DNA from: CBDDBX01 sp965225955
GTDB lineage: Bacteria; Acidobacteriota; Aminicenantia; UBA2199
Length of the DNA stretch: 62,226 bases
Direction: 5' to 3'
Assembly: GCA_965225955.1 (NCBI GenBank)
Contig: CBDDBX010000020.1
Location: 1 to 62,226, forward strand
A program made the position numbers and the translations under genes. Shown in pieces: positions 52,851-60,687 of this stretch. Positions within the stretch are counted from its first letter, which is position 1; each line of letters starts with the position of its first letter. The notes beneath the pieces are model-generated. The model was given only the letters and a program-made list of their open reading frames with translations. It did no database searches and was not told where the DNA came from.

Positions 52851-53496
52851 CTTTCTTCATTTTCGATAATCTCACAATTTCATCCCATATTTCAGATGCA
52901 ATAACATCTTTAGTAGTGCGTTTAACTTCTTTACTGTTATTTTCTGTAAGAAGATATATCTCGTTATGGTCGCTTCCGAATACCGGATTGCTTTCAGATA
53001 TATGATTTAAAACTATCATATCAGCTTTCTTATTCACCATTTTGTTACGACCATTCTTCATAAAATCATCAGTTTCAGCAGCATAACCAACAACCACCTG
53101 ATCATCCCTCTTCCTGCCACCGGCATCTTTGAGAATATCAGGGTTCTTAACCAGTGTCAGAGTCATTGTCTCTTCACTCTTTTTTATTTTCCTATAAGCA
53201 ACTTCTGCAGGTCTGTAGTCCGCAACCGCTGCTGCCATAATAAGCACATCTGCATCAGGCAGAAACTCCATTACTTTACTGTGCATTTCAAGAGCTGTAC
53301 CTACATTTATCACCTTCACATCATCAGGTATGTAATTTGTAGGACCAGTAATATAGATAATTTCATCAATCCCTCTCTTCACAGCTTCCTGTGCAAGAAA
53401 AAGCCCGCTTTTACCTGAAGAGTGATTGGAAATATATCTTACAGGGTCAATTGGCTCAACAGTAGGTCCCGAAACAATAACAGCACATTTAATCAT
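52840..53496 (-). CDS. coaB: Phosphopantothenate-cysteine ligase (CoaB), stand-alone
   Basis: Joins phosphopantothenate and cysteine, using a nucleotide, in coenzyme A synthesis. The 218-residue chain starts VSGPTVEPIDPVRYISNHSSGKSG (near 8-31), the nucleotide and phosphopantothenate site, and has MAAAVADYRP near 91-100 and KNPDIL near 117-122, both CoaB hallmarks. In most bacteria CoaB is fused to CoaC; here it is a separate gene that overlaps coaC by four bases (ATGA). It is followed by the uracil-DNA glycosylase in the same operon. Confidence 0.93.
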   Translation of the reverse strand: MIKCAVIVSGPTVEPIDPVRYISNHSSGKSGLFLAQEAVKRGIDEIIYITGPTNYIPDDVKVINVGTALEMHSKVMEFLPDADVLIMAAAVADYRPAEVAYRKIKKSEETMTLTLVKNPDILKDAGGRKRDDQVVVGYAAETDDFMKNGRNKMVNKKADMIVLNHISESNPVFGSDHNEIYLLTENNSKEVKRTTKDVIASEIWDEIVRLSKMKKGEA

Positions 53497-54026
53497 GCAT
53501 GAAGATCCTGACAGATTTTAAATATTTTTTCAGGAGCAGGAAACAGGCCTTTTCCAATATCTCCACAGGCAAGTCTGCCCTCTTCAGGCTCAATTACCGC
53601 AACTCCTCTTGATCTCAGAACTGCAAGATTTTCCTGAACTGCACGATTCTCATACATGTTAACATTCATTGCAGGAGAAACAACTATCTGCCCTGGAAAA
53701 GCCATTGCAGTTGCTGATAAGAGATCATCAGCAAGGCCATTTGCTATTTTCCCTATTATATTGGCAGATGCAGGAGCTATAAGTAGCATATCGTGTTCTT
53801 TTCCAAGATTAATGTGGAGTACAGGATCCTGACCAGGTTCAAACATTCTGCTATATACTTTACCTGGAATAAATGCCTCAAAAGACATTTCTGTTACCAT
53901 ATGTTTTGAGTTTTCAGTCATTACAACTGACACCTCATGGCCGTTTTTCTGAAAGATTCTCATAATCTCAACAGATTTATAAGCACTAATTGAAGCTGTT
54001 ACACCTAAAACGATTTTCATATTCAC
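53493..54026 (-). CDS. coaC: Phosphopantothenoylcysteine decarboxylase (CoaC), stand-alone flavoprotein
   Basis: FMN enzyme that decarboxylates the CoaB product to 4'-phosphopantetheine. The 177-residue chain starts KIVLGVTASISAYKSVE (4-20), has HINLGKEHDMLLIAPASANIIGKIANG near 71-97 with the active His, SPAMNVNMYEN near 116-126 and RLACGDIGKG near 150-159 with the catalytic Cys. It overlaps coaB and gmk by four bases each. All key residues appear present. Confidence 0.93.
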   Translation of the reverse strand: MNMKIVLGVTASISAYKSVEIMRIFQKNGHEVSVVMTENSKHMVTEMSFEAFIPGKVYSRMFEPGQDPVLHINLGKEHDMLLIAPASANIIGKIANGLADDLLSATAMAFPGQIVVSPAMNVNMYENRAVQENLAVLRSRGVAVIEPEEGRLACGDIGKGLFPAPEKIFKICQDLHA

Positions 54027-54628
54027 CTTCCATTATTTAAAATTCTGTGAATCAGATCTTCTCTGACTCCAGTTCTGGTGCTGTAAGCTCTGAATACCCC
54101 ATTCAGATCTTCTACAGCTGTATCCAGGTCCCCATTAACAATTATATATTCGTACATCTTATACTGTTCAATCTCTTTTACAGCAGTATCAAGGCGCAGT
54201 CTGATCTCTTCATCATATCTCTGTTCTCTCCCCATAAGACGCTCTTTAAGAACCTCAAGGGAGGGAGGAATAATAAATACATATACTGCATCCTTCAACC
54301 TCTTCTTTATATTAGCGACACCCTGTACATCTATATCAAGTATCAGAACATTATCACCACTGGATTTTGTCTCTATTTCTGCCCAGCTGGTTCCATAGTA
54401 TTTACCATGTACTCCTGCCCACTCAGCAAATTCATCCTTCTCAATCATTGCTTTAAAAGAATCTTCATCAACAAAATGGTAATTCACACCATTTTTCTCC
54501 CCTTCCCTTGGGGCTCTGGTAGTGTGTGATACTGAGAAAACAATATTTGAATACTTCTCCTGAAGTTTACTTATCAATGTTGATTTGCCACTCCCTGAAG
54601 GGCCTGACATAACTATTATATTACTCAT
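54023..54628 (-). CDS. gmk: Guanylate kinase
   Basis: Phosphorylates GMP to GDP. The 201-residue chain has the P-loop SGPSGSGKSTL near 8-18, the GMP site SHTTRAPREGEKNGVNYHFV near 34-53, EIETKSSGDNVLILDIDVQG near 82-101 and RLDTAVKEIEQYK near 145-157. It overlaps coaC at the 3' end and the RemA-like gene at the 5' end by four bases each. The order yicC-remA-gmk is a widely conserved cluster; rpoZ, which often follows gmk, is absent here. Confidence 0.95.
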   Translation of the reverse strand: MSNIIVMSGPSGSGKSTLISKLQEKYSNIVFSVSHTTRAPREGEKNGVNYHFVDEDSFKAMIEKDEFAEWAGVHGKYYGTSWAEIETKSSGDNVLILDIDVQGVANIKKRLKDAVYVFIIPPSLEVLKERLMGREQRYDEEIRLRLDTAVKEIEQYKMYEYIIVNGDLDTAVEDLNGVFRAYSTRTGVREDLIHRILNNGR

Positions 54629-54867
54629 TCTTCTAGCCTCATAACAATAGCATTAACTGAAATAGCAGATAATACAATGTAGTCAGATTTGAGCAGAATC
54701 ACCGCCCTCAGTTTCTTCCCCATTGTTGCATCTACAACTCTGCTCTCTTCATTTCTCTTTTTTATAAATCTCTTAACTGGTGCAGAATTGGGCTGGACTA
54801 CTGCTGCTACTTCATCTCTGATTACAGTATTTCCGAAACCGATATTAAGAGTTATCTTATTCGACAT
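54625..54867 (-). CDS. remA: RemA-like protein (DUF370)
   Basis: An 80-residue protein. LNIGFGNTVIRDEVAAVVQPNSAPVKR lies at residues 7-33, and DATMGKKLRAVILLKSDYIVLSAI at 46-69; these are the two blocks of the DUF370 family. In Bacillus the member RemA is a DNA-binding activator of matrix genes and forms ring-like oligomers; the role in diderms is unclear. It overlaps yicC by 11 bases and gmk by four, so translation is coupled. Confidence 0.9.
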   Translation of the reverse strand: MSNKITLNIGFGNTVIRDEVAAVVQPNSAPVKRFIKKRNEESRVVDATMGKKLRAVILLKSDYIVLSAISVNAIVMRLEE

Positions 54868-55747
54868 TCTGAATCTGCTGCTTAATCTTCTCTATTTCCC
54901 TTCTGATCAGAATAACCTGATCCTGAATGTCCGGTGAATAGGTTTTAGCAGAAATAGTATGAGTCTCCCTCAGCATCTCCTGAGTCAGAAAATCCCCTTC
55001 TCTTCCTTTTGAAGCTGCAGATTTACTCTTTACAAGTTTACCCATTCTCAGGCAGTGAGTTTTTAATCTGTTTATCTCTTCTGATATACAGCTCTTTTCA
55101 GCAGCTATCGCAGCTTCCTGAACTATCCGTCTCTCATCAACATCAGTTTCAGCAAGATACTTTCTCATCTTTTCCATATAGCTTTCAAAAAGTTCCTTTT
55201 CAAGATCAACCGAACTCTCTGTGATATGTTCCAGAGCTTCATCAATTTTCTTAAGACTTCTTGTCAGATCCTTCTGAACAGCTTTTCCTTCTTCATTTCT
55301 TGTTTCAATGAACTCTTCAAAAACAGATTGCACTGATTCTTTTATGTCATCATAATCCTCTTCTGCTAACTCATCATCAAGAGAGTCCAGATGAAAAATC
55401 ATGGGAATTTTAAGAAATGGATCAAGAGAAAGAGATACATTATCTTTATATTTTTTTGAAAAGTGGAGTACTTTATCAAGAATATCTTCAAGAAGATACT
55501 CGTTAAACTGAATATCCCACTTACCTGAATCCATCATAAAAAGATCAAATACAACTTCAACTTTCCCACGTACAAGATCCTTTTTAAGAATATCTTTTAC
55601 CAGTTTCTCTGTTACAGGAGTGACACCTGAACCTTTTACAGAAATATCAAGAAATCTGTGGTTAAGTGACTTTATTGAAACATTTACTGCATATTTATTA
55701 AATGTGAAACGCCTCTGGGCGAAACCTGTCATACTTCTCATCGTCAC
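54857..55747 (-). CDS. yicC: YicC-family endoribonuclease
   Basis: A 296-residue protein with the family ends: RSMTGFAQRRF near residues 4-14 and the C-terminal block DFLTQEMLRETHTISAKTY (near 257-275), followed by IKQQIQNVE. YicC proteins are reported as endoribonucleases affecting small-RNA turnover. The middle is helical and acidic. It overlaps both neighbours (the ABC exporter by four bases, remA by 11). The order with remA and gmk is conserved in many bacteria. Confidence 0.93.
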   Translation of the reverse strand: MTMRSMTGFAQRRFTFNKYAVNVSIKSLNHRFLDISVKGSGVTPVTEKLVKDILKKDLVRGKVEVVFDLFMMDSGKWDIQFNEYLLEDILDKVLHFSKKYKDNVSLSLDPFLKIPMIFHLDSLDDELAEEDYDDIKESVQSVFEEFIETRNEEGKAVQKDLTRSLKKIDEALEHITESSVDLEKELFESYMEKMRKYLAETDVDERRIVQEAAIAAEKSCISEEINRLKTHCLRMGKLVKSKSAASKGREGDFLTQEMLRETHTISAKTYSPDIQDQVILIRREIEKIKQQIQNVE

Positions 55748-57549
55748 ATTATAATATCCATCTCTGGGAATTGCAAATTGTACAGGTTGTAGTAAAGACC
55801 CCTCTTTTTGAGCAGAGCACTATGACTTCCCATCTCTTTAATCTCTCCTGCATCCACTACCAGAATGGTATCTGCCTCAAGTATAGTTGAGAGACGATGC
55901 GCAATTACAAAAGATGTTCTTCCTTTCATTACTTCAGTCATTGCCTCCTGAATAAGCTTCTCTGATTCAGTATCAAGAGCCGAAGTAGCCTCATCAAAAA
56001 TGAGTATAGCAGGGTCTCTCAGCAGTGCTCTGGCAATTGACAACCTCTGTCTCTGACCAGTAGAGAGAAATACCCCTCTTTCACCTACTACAGTATTATA
56101 TCCATCAGGTAGTTGGTCAATAAAGACATCAGCTCTGGCAAGAGAGGCAACTCTTCTGACCTCGTTAATATCTTTACATTCGCTACCATAAGTTATGTTG
56201 TAAAATATAGATTCGTTAAAAAGAAATACATCCTGGGTAACAAGACCGATATTCTTCCTGACAGACTCCATTGTGCAGCTCTTTATAGGTTTTCCATCCA
56301 GAAGGATATCTCCACCTTTTATATCATAGAATCTCATAAGAAGATTCATCATAGTTGTCTTACCTGCACCACTTCCTCCGACAATAGCAACCATTTCACC
56401 TTTTGAAGCTTCAAAAGAGACTCCTTTGAGAATTGGTACATTATCATCATAAGAGAATCTTACATCCCTGAATTCAACACTGCCACAACTTTTCCCCAGA
56501 TTCTGTGCATCCGCACTGTCTTTTATAGGATTCTGCTTCTTCAGGATCTGCACAATACGTTCATATGCAGCTTTCCCAAGATTCCAGTCTGTATTGAACT
56601 GAGCAAGTCTCTTAATTGGATTATACAGAGCAAACAGAGCTGCAAGAGACGAAGTAAACTGCCCGGCACTAATGACTTCATCGTGAACTCTCTGTAATCC
56701 AATATAAAATAGAAGCGCTGCAACAACTCCCCCTACCACATGCATAATAGGTGAGGTAAAAGAGCTTATAAAAACTATTTTAAGATTTACTTTATAGTGA
56801 TCTTTATTGAGTTGTCCAAAACGACTTACTTCACTCTCTTCCATATTGCAGGCTTTGACAATCTTATTACCGATAACAGATTCTGCCAGAAATCCTGAGA
56901 GGTGTCCAAGTTTACTCTGTGCCTGAACTCCTTTCTGTTTGATCAGCTTACCAATCATAACCATAGTCACTCCTGCAACAGGAGCAATCACAAATGCCAG
57001 AAGAGCCATATACCAATCGGTATAGAAGATAAATATCAGCAACCACACAATGGTAAGGGACTCCCTGATAACAATTGTAAGGGTTTCAGAGAAGGACACT
57101 CTCACTCTGTCTATATCATTGGTAATTCTTGATGCCAGATCCCCGGTGCTGGATTTTGCCAGAAAATCAACTGACTGAAAAACCAGATTCCGAAAGAGTT
57201 TATCTCTTATATGTCTGACAATTTTCAACCCCATGGACTTCATAATCATTGAAGAGCCAAACATAAAGATTGCCTGACACAGAAAGATAACAAACAGAAT
57301 TAGAGGAAGTGCTTCTTTGAAGCCTTCTCCGCTTCCGCCAACCAGGTCGAAAAAGAGGTCTCTTATTACTCTGCTCTTTTCAGTAACATAACCACTTCCA
57401 CCACTGGAAGAGAGTTCATCAAAGATCGGCTGGGTTACAGCCACTATCATAAGCTGGAAAAAAGCTACAAGTCCGTTAGCAATAGTTCCCAGATAAAAAA
57501 GGTGCCTGAAAGGCTTTATATTTTCAAGAACTGAGTGCTCGTCCCTCAT
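55744..57549 (-). CDS. msbA: ABC exporter, MsbA-like (fused membrane and ATPase domains)
   Basis: A 601-residue half transporter that works as a dimer. Six membrane helices lie in residues 15-320, then an ATPase domain with Walker A GGSGAGKTT near 392-400, the signature LSTGQRQRLSIARALL near 499-514, Walker B ILIFDEATSALD near 518-529 and the His switch in FVIAHRLST near 552-560. In a diderm the likely job is flipping lipid A core or another lipid across the inner membrane. It starts directly at the pssA end and overlaps yicC by four bases. Confidence 0.9.
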   Translation of the reverse strand: MRDEHSVLENIKPFRHLFYLGTIANGLVAFFQLMIVAVTQPIFDELSSSGGSGYVTEKSRVIRDLFFDLVGGSGEGFKEALPLILFVIFLCQAIFMFGSSMIMKSMGLKIVRHIRDKLFRNLVFQSVDFLAKSSTGDLASRITNDIDRVRVSFSETLTIVIRESLTIVWLLIFIFYTDWYMALLAFVIAPVAGVTMVMIGKLIKQKGVQAQSKLGHLSGFLAESVIGNKIVKACNMEESEVSRFGQLNKDHYKVNLKIVFISSFTSPIMHVVGGVVAALLFYIGLQRVHDEVISAGQFTSSLAALFALYNPIKRLAQFNTDWNLGKAAYERIVQILKKQNPIKDSADAQNLGKSCGSVEFRDVRFSYDDNVPILKGVSFEASKGEMVAIVGGSGAGKTTMMNLLMRFYDIKGGDILLDGKPIKSCTMESVRKNIGLVTQDVFLFNESIFYNITYGSECKDINEVRRVASLARADVFIDQLPDGYNTVVGERGVFLSTGQRQRLSIARALLRDPAILIFDEATSALDTESEKLIQEAMTEVMKGRTSFVIAHRLSTILEADTILVVDAGEIKEMGSHSALLKKRGLYYNLYNLQFPEMDIIM

Positions 57550-58383
57550 TCAGTTCTCTTCCGTTATTTTCGCTGGTTCAGGTTCACTTTCATTATAGTT
57601 CTTAAGTTTACGTTTTTTACTGCTGAAAGCATTTATAACCATAAAAAACAGAGGTGAAACAAGATAGCCTATTGAAATTACAGGTATAACTTTACGTGGC
57701 AGAATAATACACATTGCCACCATAATAGCCAGTACAAAAAGTATAGGCAGACCGTTTTTAGGCTGAATCTTCTTTATTGTTCTGTACTTTACGTTTGATA
57801 TCATAAGTACTGCAACAACCACAACGTAGATACCAAACAGAATAGCATGGAATTTATCTTTAAGAGCGTTTTCAAACAGTATTATTACTGACAGTACAGC
57901 AAGGGATGCAAAAGGAATAGGAAGCCCTGTGAATACATTAGAATTACCAACCCCAACCTCTTTCATAACATTAAACCTTGCAAGCCTTATTATGCCTGCA
58001 CTGAGAAATACAAATCCGATTATCTTCCCGCTTTGAGGCTCAATACCCTGAAATCCCCATACATATACCATAATAGAAGTTACAAAACCAAATGTTGCAG
58101 CATCTACCAGTGAGTCCAGCTGCACACCAAAATTTGATTCAGTTTTGGTCAATCTTGCAACAGTACCATCAAAACCATCCATAATTACACTGACTGCAAT
58201 AAAATAACATGCATTCAGAAACTGATGATTCAGAATCTGTACAAAAGCCAGATATCCTAGAAGAAGATTAAAAAGAGTAAAAATTGACGGCAGAAATGAA
58301 AATCTGGTCAATTTTGATACATCTACTTTTTTGAATCTTTTTTTTCTGTATTTTTTCCGGGTCTTATTACTGTTCGTTTCCAT
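57550..58383 (-). CDS. pssA: CDP-diacylglycerol-serine O-phosphatidyltransferase
   Basis: Membrane enzyme that makes phosphatidylserine from CDP-diacylglycerol and serine. The 277-residue chain has the CDP-alcohol phosphatidyltransferase motif DGFDGTVARLTKTESNFG near 69-86 with D-x3-D (VQLDSLVD) after it, plus about eight helices and basic ends. The type II Gram-positive-style length fits. It ends at 57550, directly against msbA. Serine as the head group is inferred from similarity to this subfamily; related enzymes use other alcohols. Confidence 0.87.
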   Translation of the reverse strand: METNSNKTRKKYRKKRFKKVDVSKLTRFSFLPSIFTLFNLLLGYLAFVQILNHQFLNACYFIAVSVIMDGFDGTVARLTKTESNFGVQLDSLVDAATFGFVTSIMVYVWGFQGIEPQSGKIIGFVFLSAGIIRLARFNVMKEVGVGNSNVFTGLPIPFASLAVLSVIILFENALKDKFHAILFGIYVVVVAVLMISNVKYRTIKKIQPKNGLPILFVLAIMVAMCIILPRKVIPVISIGYLVSPLFFMVINAFSSKKRKLKNYNESEPEPAKITEEN

Positions 58384-58402
58384 TTGTTAAATTTACCTGC
58401 TA

Positions 58403-58630
58403 CTATTGTATTGTGCGCTGTTTATAGTCAAATATGAACTGCTGCATCTTATCTTTGAGCCTCAATTTTTCCTTCTTGAGGAATTTAAGCTCCATCATTT
58501 CCTGATTAGACAAGAACTCCCTTGTACTAATCTGTCTCAGTTTCTCATCCTGCTCCTGATGAGCAATGAAGAGTTTTTTAAAATCTACGTTTTTTTCTAT
58601 AAGAATTTCTCTGATTCTTCTATCTTCCAC
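58403..58630 (-). CDS. Small coiled-coil protein (DUF465/YdcH-like)
   Basis: A 75-residue charged protein, mostly helical. FKKLFIAHQEQDEKL near residues 17-31 and LKFLKKEKLRLKDKM near 48-62 match the two helices of the DUF465/YdcH family, whose function is unknown. It follows the AcsE-like gene with no gap and precedes pssA by 19 bases. No signal or membrane segment is visible. Confidence 0.75.
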   Translation of the reverse strand: MEDRRIREILIEKNVDFKKLFIAHQEQDEKLRQISTREFLSNQEMMELKFLKKEKLRLKDKMQQFIFDYKQRTIQ

Positions 58631-59443
58631 TTACGCTCCTTTTCTCTTTGCTTCCTTACTGTTTCTGCAGAATTTCATATAATTCTGGAGATTACGGTCT
58701 TTTCCTATTATAGCAAGAGTTGCAACAAGCGCTTCTGGTATATTCTTCTCAAGTACATTAAGTGCAATATAGTCCAGTCCTTTATCTATGGCCAGAGCGA
58801 AAAAGTATGAATTGAGCAGATGTCTTTTTGGCAGGCCTTCTGAAAGGTTGTTAATATGAGCCACAGTCTTTACCATTGGAAAATCCAGTTTAAAAAGCTC
58901 CAGAGTATTCAGAAAAGCTTTACCATTTGAGAAATCAGGTTCAAGAGGTCTTACAATAGGATCGAGCAGAATATTCTTTCTCTTTATTCCTTTATCAAGA
59001 AGATAATCAACATACATCTGGGCAATAAGAAGTGATTTCTCAGGGAAAATTTCCTCACTATCACCTGGCTCATTGATTCTTGCAATTATTTTTACATCCT
59101 TCTCTTTAATCAGATCTGTCAGAGCATCAATTTTATCACGATCATACTCTATATCACCGATAATAATCTCTCTTGTAGACATATTTATTGCAGCTTTGAG
59201 TATTTCAACACTATTACTTCTTACAAGAACTCCTGCTCCATGCTCTTCAGCAAGGGGAATCGCCTCTTCAAGAAAAGGGAGTTCCTTATCCAGCAGAGAG
59301 ACTGCATTCAGTTCAATAAAAGATGCGCCATGTTCCACCTGTGCAATAATCTCTTTCTTAACAAATTCAAAATCTCTCTTGTTCATCTTGTCAAGAACTT
59401 TTTTGTTACATGAATTTAACGCGTTTCCTATAATTTTAATCAT
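58631..59443 (-). CDS. Methyltetrahydrofolate:corrinoid methyltransferase-like protein (AcsE/pterin-binding TIM barrel)
   Basis: A 270-residue protein alignable over its whole length with AcsE-type methyltransferases. Matches include the barrel start EHGASFIELNAV, the strand ILLDPIVRP (with the conserved Asp) near 158-166, and VAHINNLSEGLPKRHLLN near 192-209 (with the conserved Asn). Two pterin-contact positions differ: the usual LDSTN is replaced by VRSNS, and the usual INSTN by IGDIE. So pterin binding may be changed or lost. No corrinoid protein or CO dehydrogenase gene is nearby. It lies between the PGDH-like and DUF465 genes in the large operon. The function is open. Confidence 0.75.
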   Translation of the reverse strand: MIKIIGNALNSCNKKVLDKMNKRDFEFVKKEIIAQVEHGASFIELNAVSLLDKELPFLEEAIPLAEEHGAGVLVRSNSVEILKAAINMSTREIIIGDIEYDRDKIDALTDLIKEKDVKIIARINEPGDSEEIFPEKSLLIAQMYVDYLLDKGIKRKNILLDPIVRPLEPDFSNGKAFLNTLELFKLDFPMVKTVAHINNLSEGLPKRHLLNSYFFALAIDKGLDYIALNVLEKNIPEALVATLAIIGKDRNLQNYMKFCRNSKEAKRKGA

Positions 59444-59459
59444 ATTCCCTTTACCTCAG

Positions 59460-60359
59460 TTAAACATTAAAAAACTCTCTCACATGTGAGATAGCATCGT
59501 ACCCGGCAAGCTCCCGGGCTTCTTTAGTACTCTCCCCCAGTTGAGGAGCCGGAAAAACTCTGTTGTGTCCGCAAAGAGTACTGCCAATCGTATCATCACA
59601 ATCCGATATATTCAGTGCCACACCATACAGACTTTCTGTTTTAAGAACTTCCATTAATGCTGTTCTGTCGATAACACTACCACCGGACATATCAACAATT
59701 ATTGCTGTAGATTTTAAAAGTGCCAGTTCTTTAGCAGATATCATATTTACCGATGAATCATTAACCGGAAGATGTATCATTACTATATCTGATTTAATAA
59801 GAACTTCACTAAGATCTGTCTGCTTTATTCCGGTAGCTGTTTCAACCTTTCTGAAATCAAAACAGTTAACTTCCATTCCCAGAGCTTTAAGTCTTGAGCC
59901 AACCTCTTTGCCAATGCGACCATAACCAATAATGCCTGCAATTTTACCACTTAATTGCACACCTTCGTGAAAAAAATCATATTTTTCACGTTTTTTGAAT
60001 TTACTATATACAGGGCCAATAGAGCGACATATTCCCAGCAATACTGCAATAGAATACTCTGCAACAGAAACTGCCGTAGCATTCGGGGTATTACGTAACT
60101 CAACATTTCCTGTACCTGCAATTTCAACATCTGATGCAGATAGTTTGTTTCCCTGCCTGATAATCAGTTTAAGATTACCGGCGTTCTCTACATCTTCCTT
60201 CATAAGAGGAGTTTCGCTATTAAGAATCAGAGCATCACAATGAGTGAGTCTCTCTCTTAAATTCCCGTTATTCACCACTTCGGTTTCTACTTCAGGGATC
60301 TCATTAAGAGCGTCGACTATTTTTGTATCAGAACCGTCTGCCAGAAGGATCTTAATCAC
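59460..60359 (-). CDS. D-3-phosphoglycerate dehydrogenase-like protein with altered active site
   Basis: A 299-residue D-isomer-specific 2-hydroxyacid dehydrogenase fold. The NAD loop GYGRIG is at 145-150, and VAEYSIAVLL (99-108) matches the hinge. Active enzymes carry an Arg in a NAARG-type loop, a Glu in an EP segment and a His in PHxG. Here these read DMSGGS (223-228), SDCDD (252-256) and PQLGEST (272-278), so Arg and His are lost and Glu may be Asp. It is likely a pseudoenzyme or a changed activity. It heads a 13-gene operon and has no ACT domain. Confidence 0.8.
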   Translation of the reverse strand: MIKILLADGSDTKIVDALNEIPEVETEVVNNGNLRERLTHCDALILNSETPLMKEDVENAGNLKLIIRQGNKLSASDVEIAGTGNVELRNTPNATAVSVAEYSIAVLLGICRSIGPVYSKFKKREKYDFFHEGVQLSGKIAGIIGYGRIGKEVGSRLKALGMEVNCFDFRKVETATGIKQTDLSEVLIKSDIVMIHLPVNDSSVNMISAKELALLKSTAIIVDMSGGSVIDRTALMEVLKTESLYGVALNISDCDDTIGSTLCGHNRVFPAPQLGESTKEARELAGYDAISHVREFFNV

Positions 60360-60447
60360 TATAATTGCTCCGATTTTTTTGTATTAGTACTATTTAAGCC
60401 TGAACACTCATCGTTAGAACTCAAATATCTTCGTAACATTTGACTGC

Positions 60448-60476
60448 AGATTATCACAGATTCCGGGTTCTGTCAA
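60448..60476 (-). promoter_or_regulatory. Promoter of the 13-gene operon
   Basis: On the minus strand TTGACA (60471-60476) and TAATCT (60448-60453) are 17 bases apart. It is the only clear promoter I saw for the packed run of genes from 60359 to 49592. Confidence 0.6.
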
Positions 60477-60654
60477 CAACCCGGAACCCCTTACTGATCA
60501 GTAAAAACCCCGATAATAGCAACCAGATTCCCACCCGACATTCAGGTTCATAATTGTGTAAAGCTACAATATTTTTCATCTTGATTTTTAGTGAAAATAA
60601 TAAGGGAAATTACTTTATTAATCAGTTGAATCTGACATTAAATATTAGAAGAAA

Positions 60655-60675
60655 GCCGGAGATGAAATCTCCGGC
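60655..60675 (-). terminator. Terminator of the DsbD-like gene
   Basis: GCCGGAGAT and ATCTCCGGC form a nine-pair stem with a three-base loop. On the minus strand it is followed by TTTCTTCT. It lies 13-33 bases past the stop codon. Confidence 0.7.
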
Positions 60676-60687
60676 ATATATAAATGA

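Larger units (their letters stand above)
60360..60687. other. 328-base gene-free region with operon promoter and DsbD terminator
   Basis: Holds the promoter of the large operon (60448-60476) and the terminator of the DsbD-like gene (60655-60675). The leader between promoter and first gene is about 80-90 bases. No RNA element was recognised. Confidence 0.6.

Noticed and set aside
58406..58810. 134-codon plus-strand open frame opposite DUF465 and AcsE-like genes
   Set aside because: Antisense to two tightly packed genes of an operon; no ribosome site.
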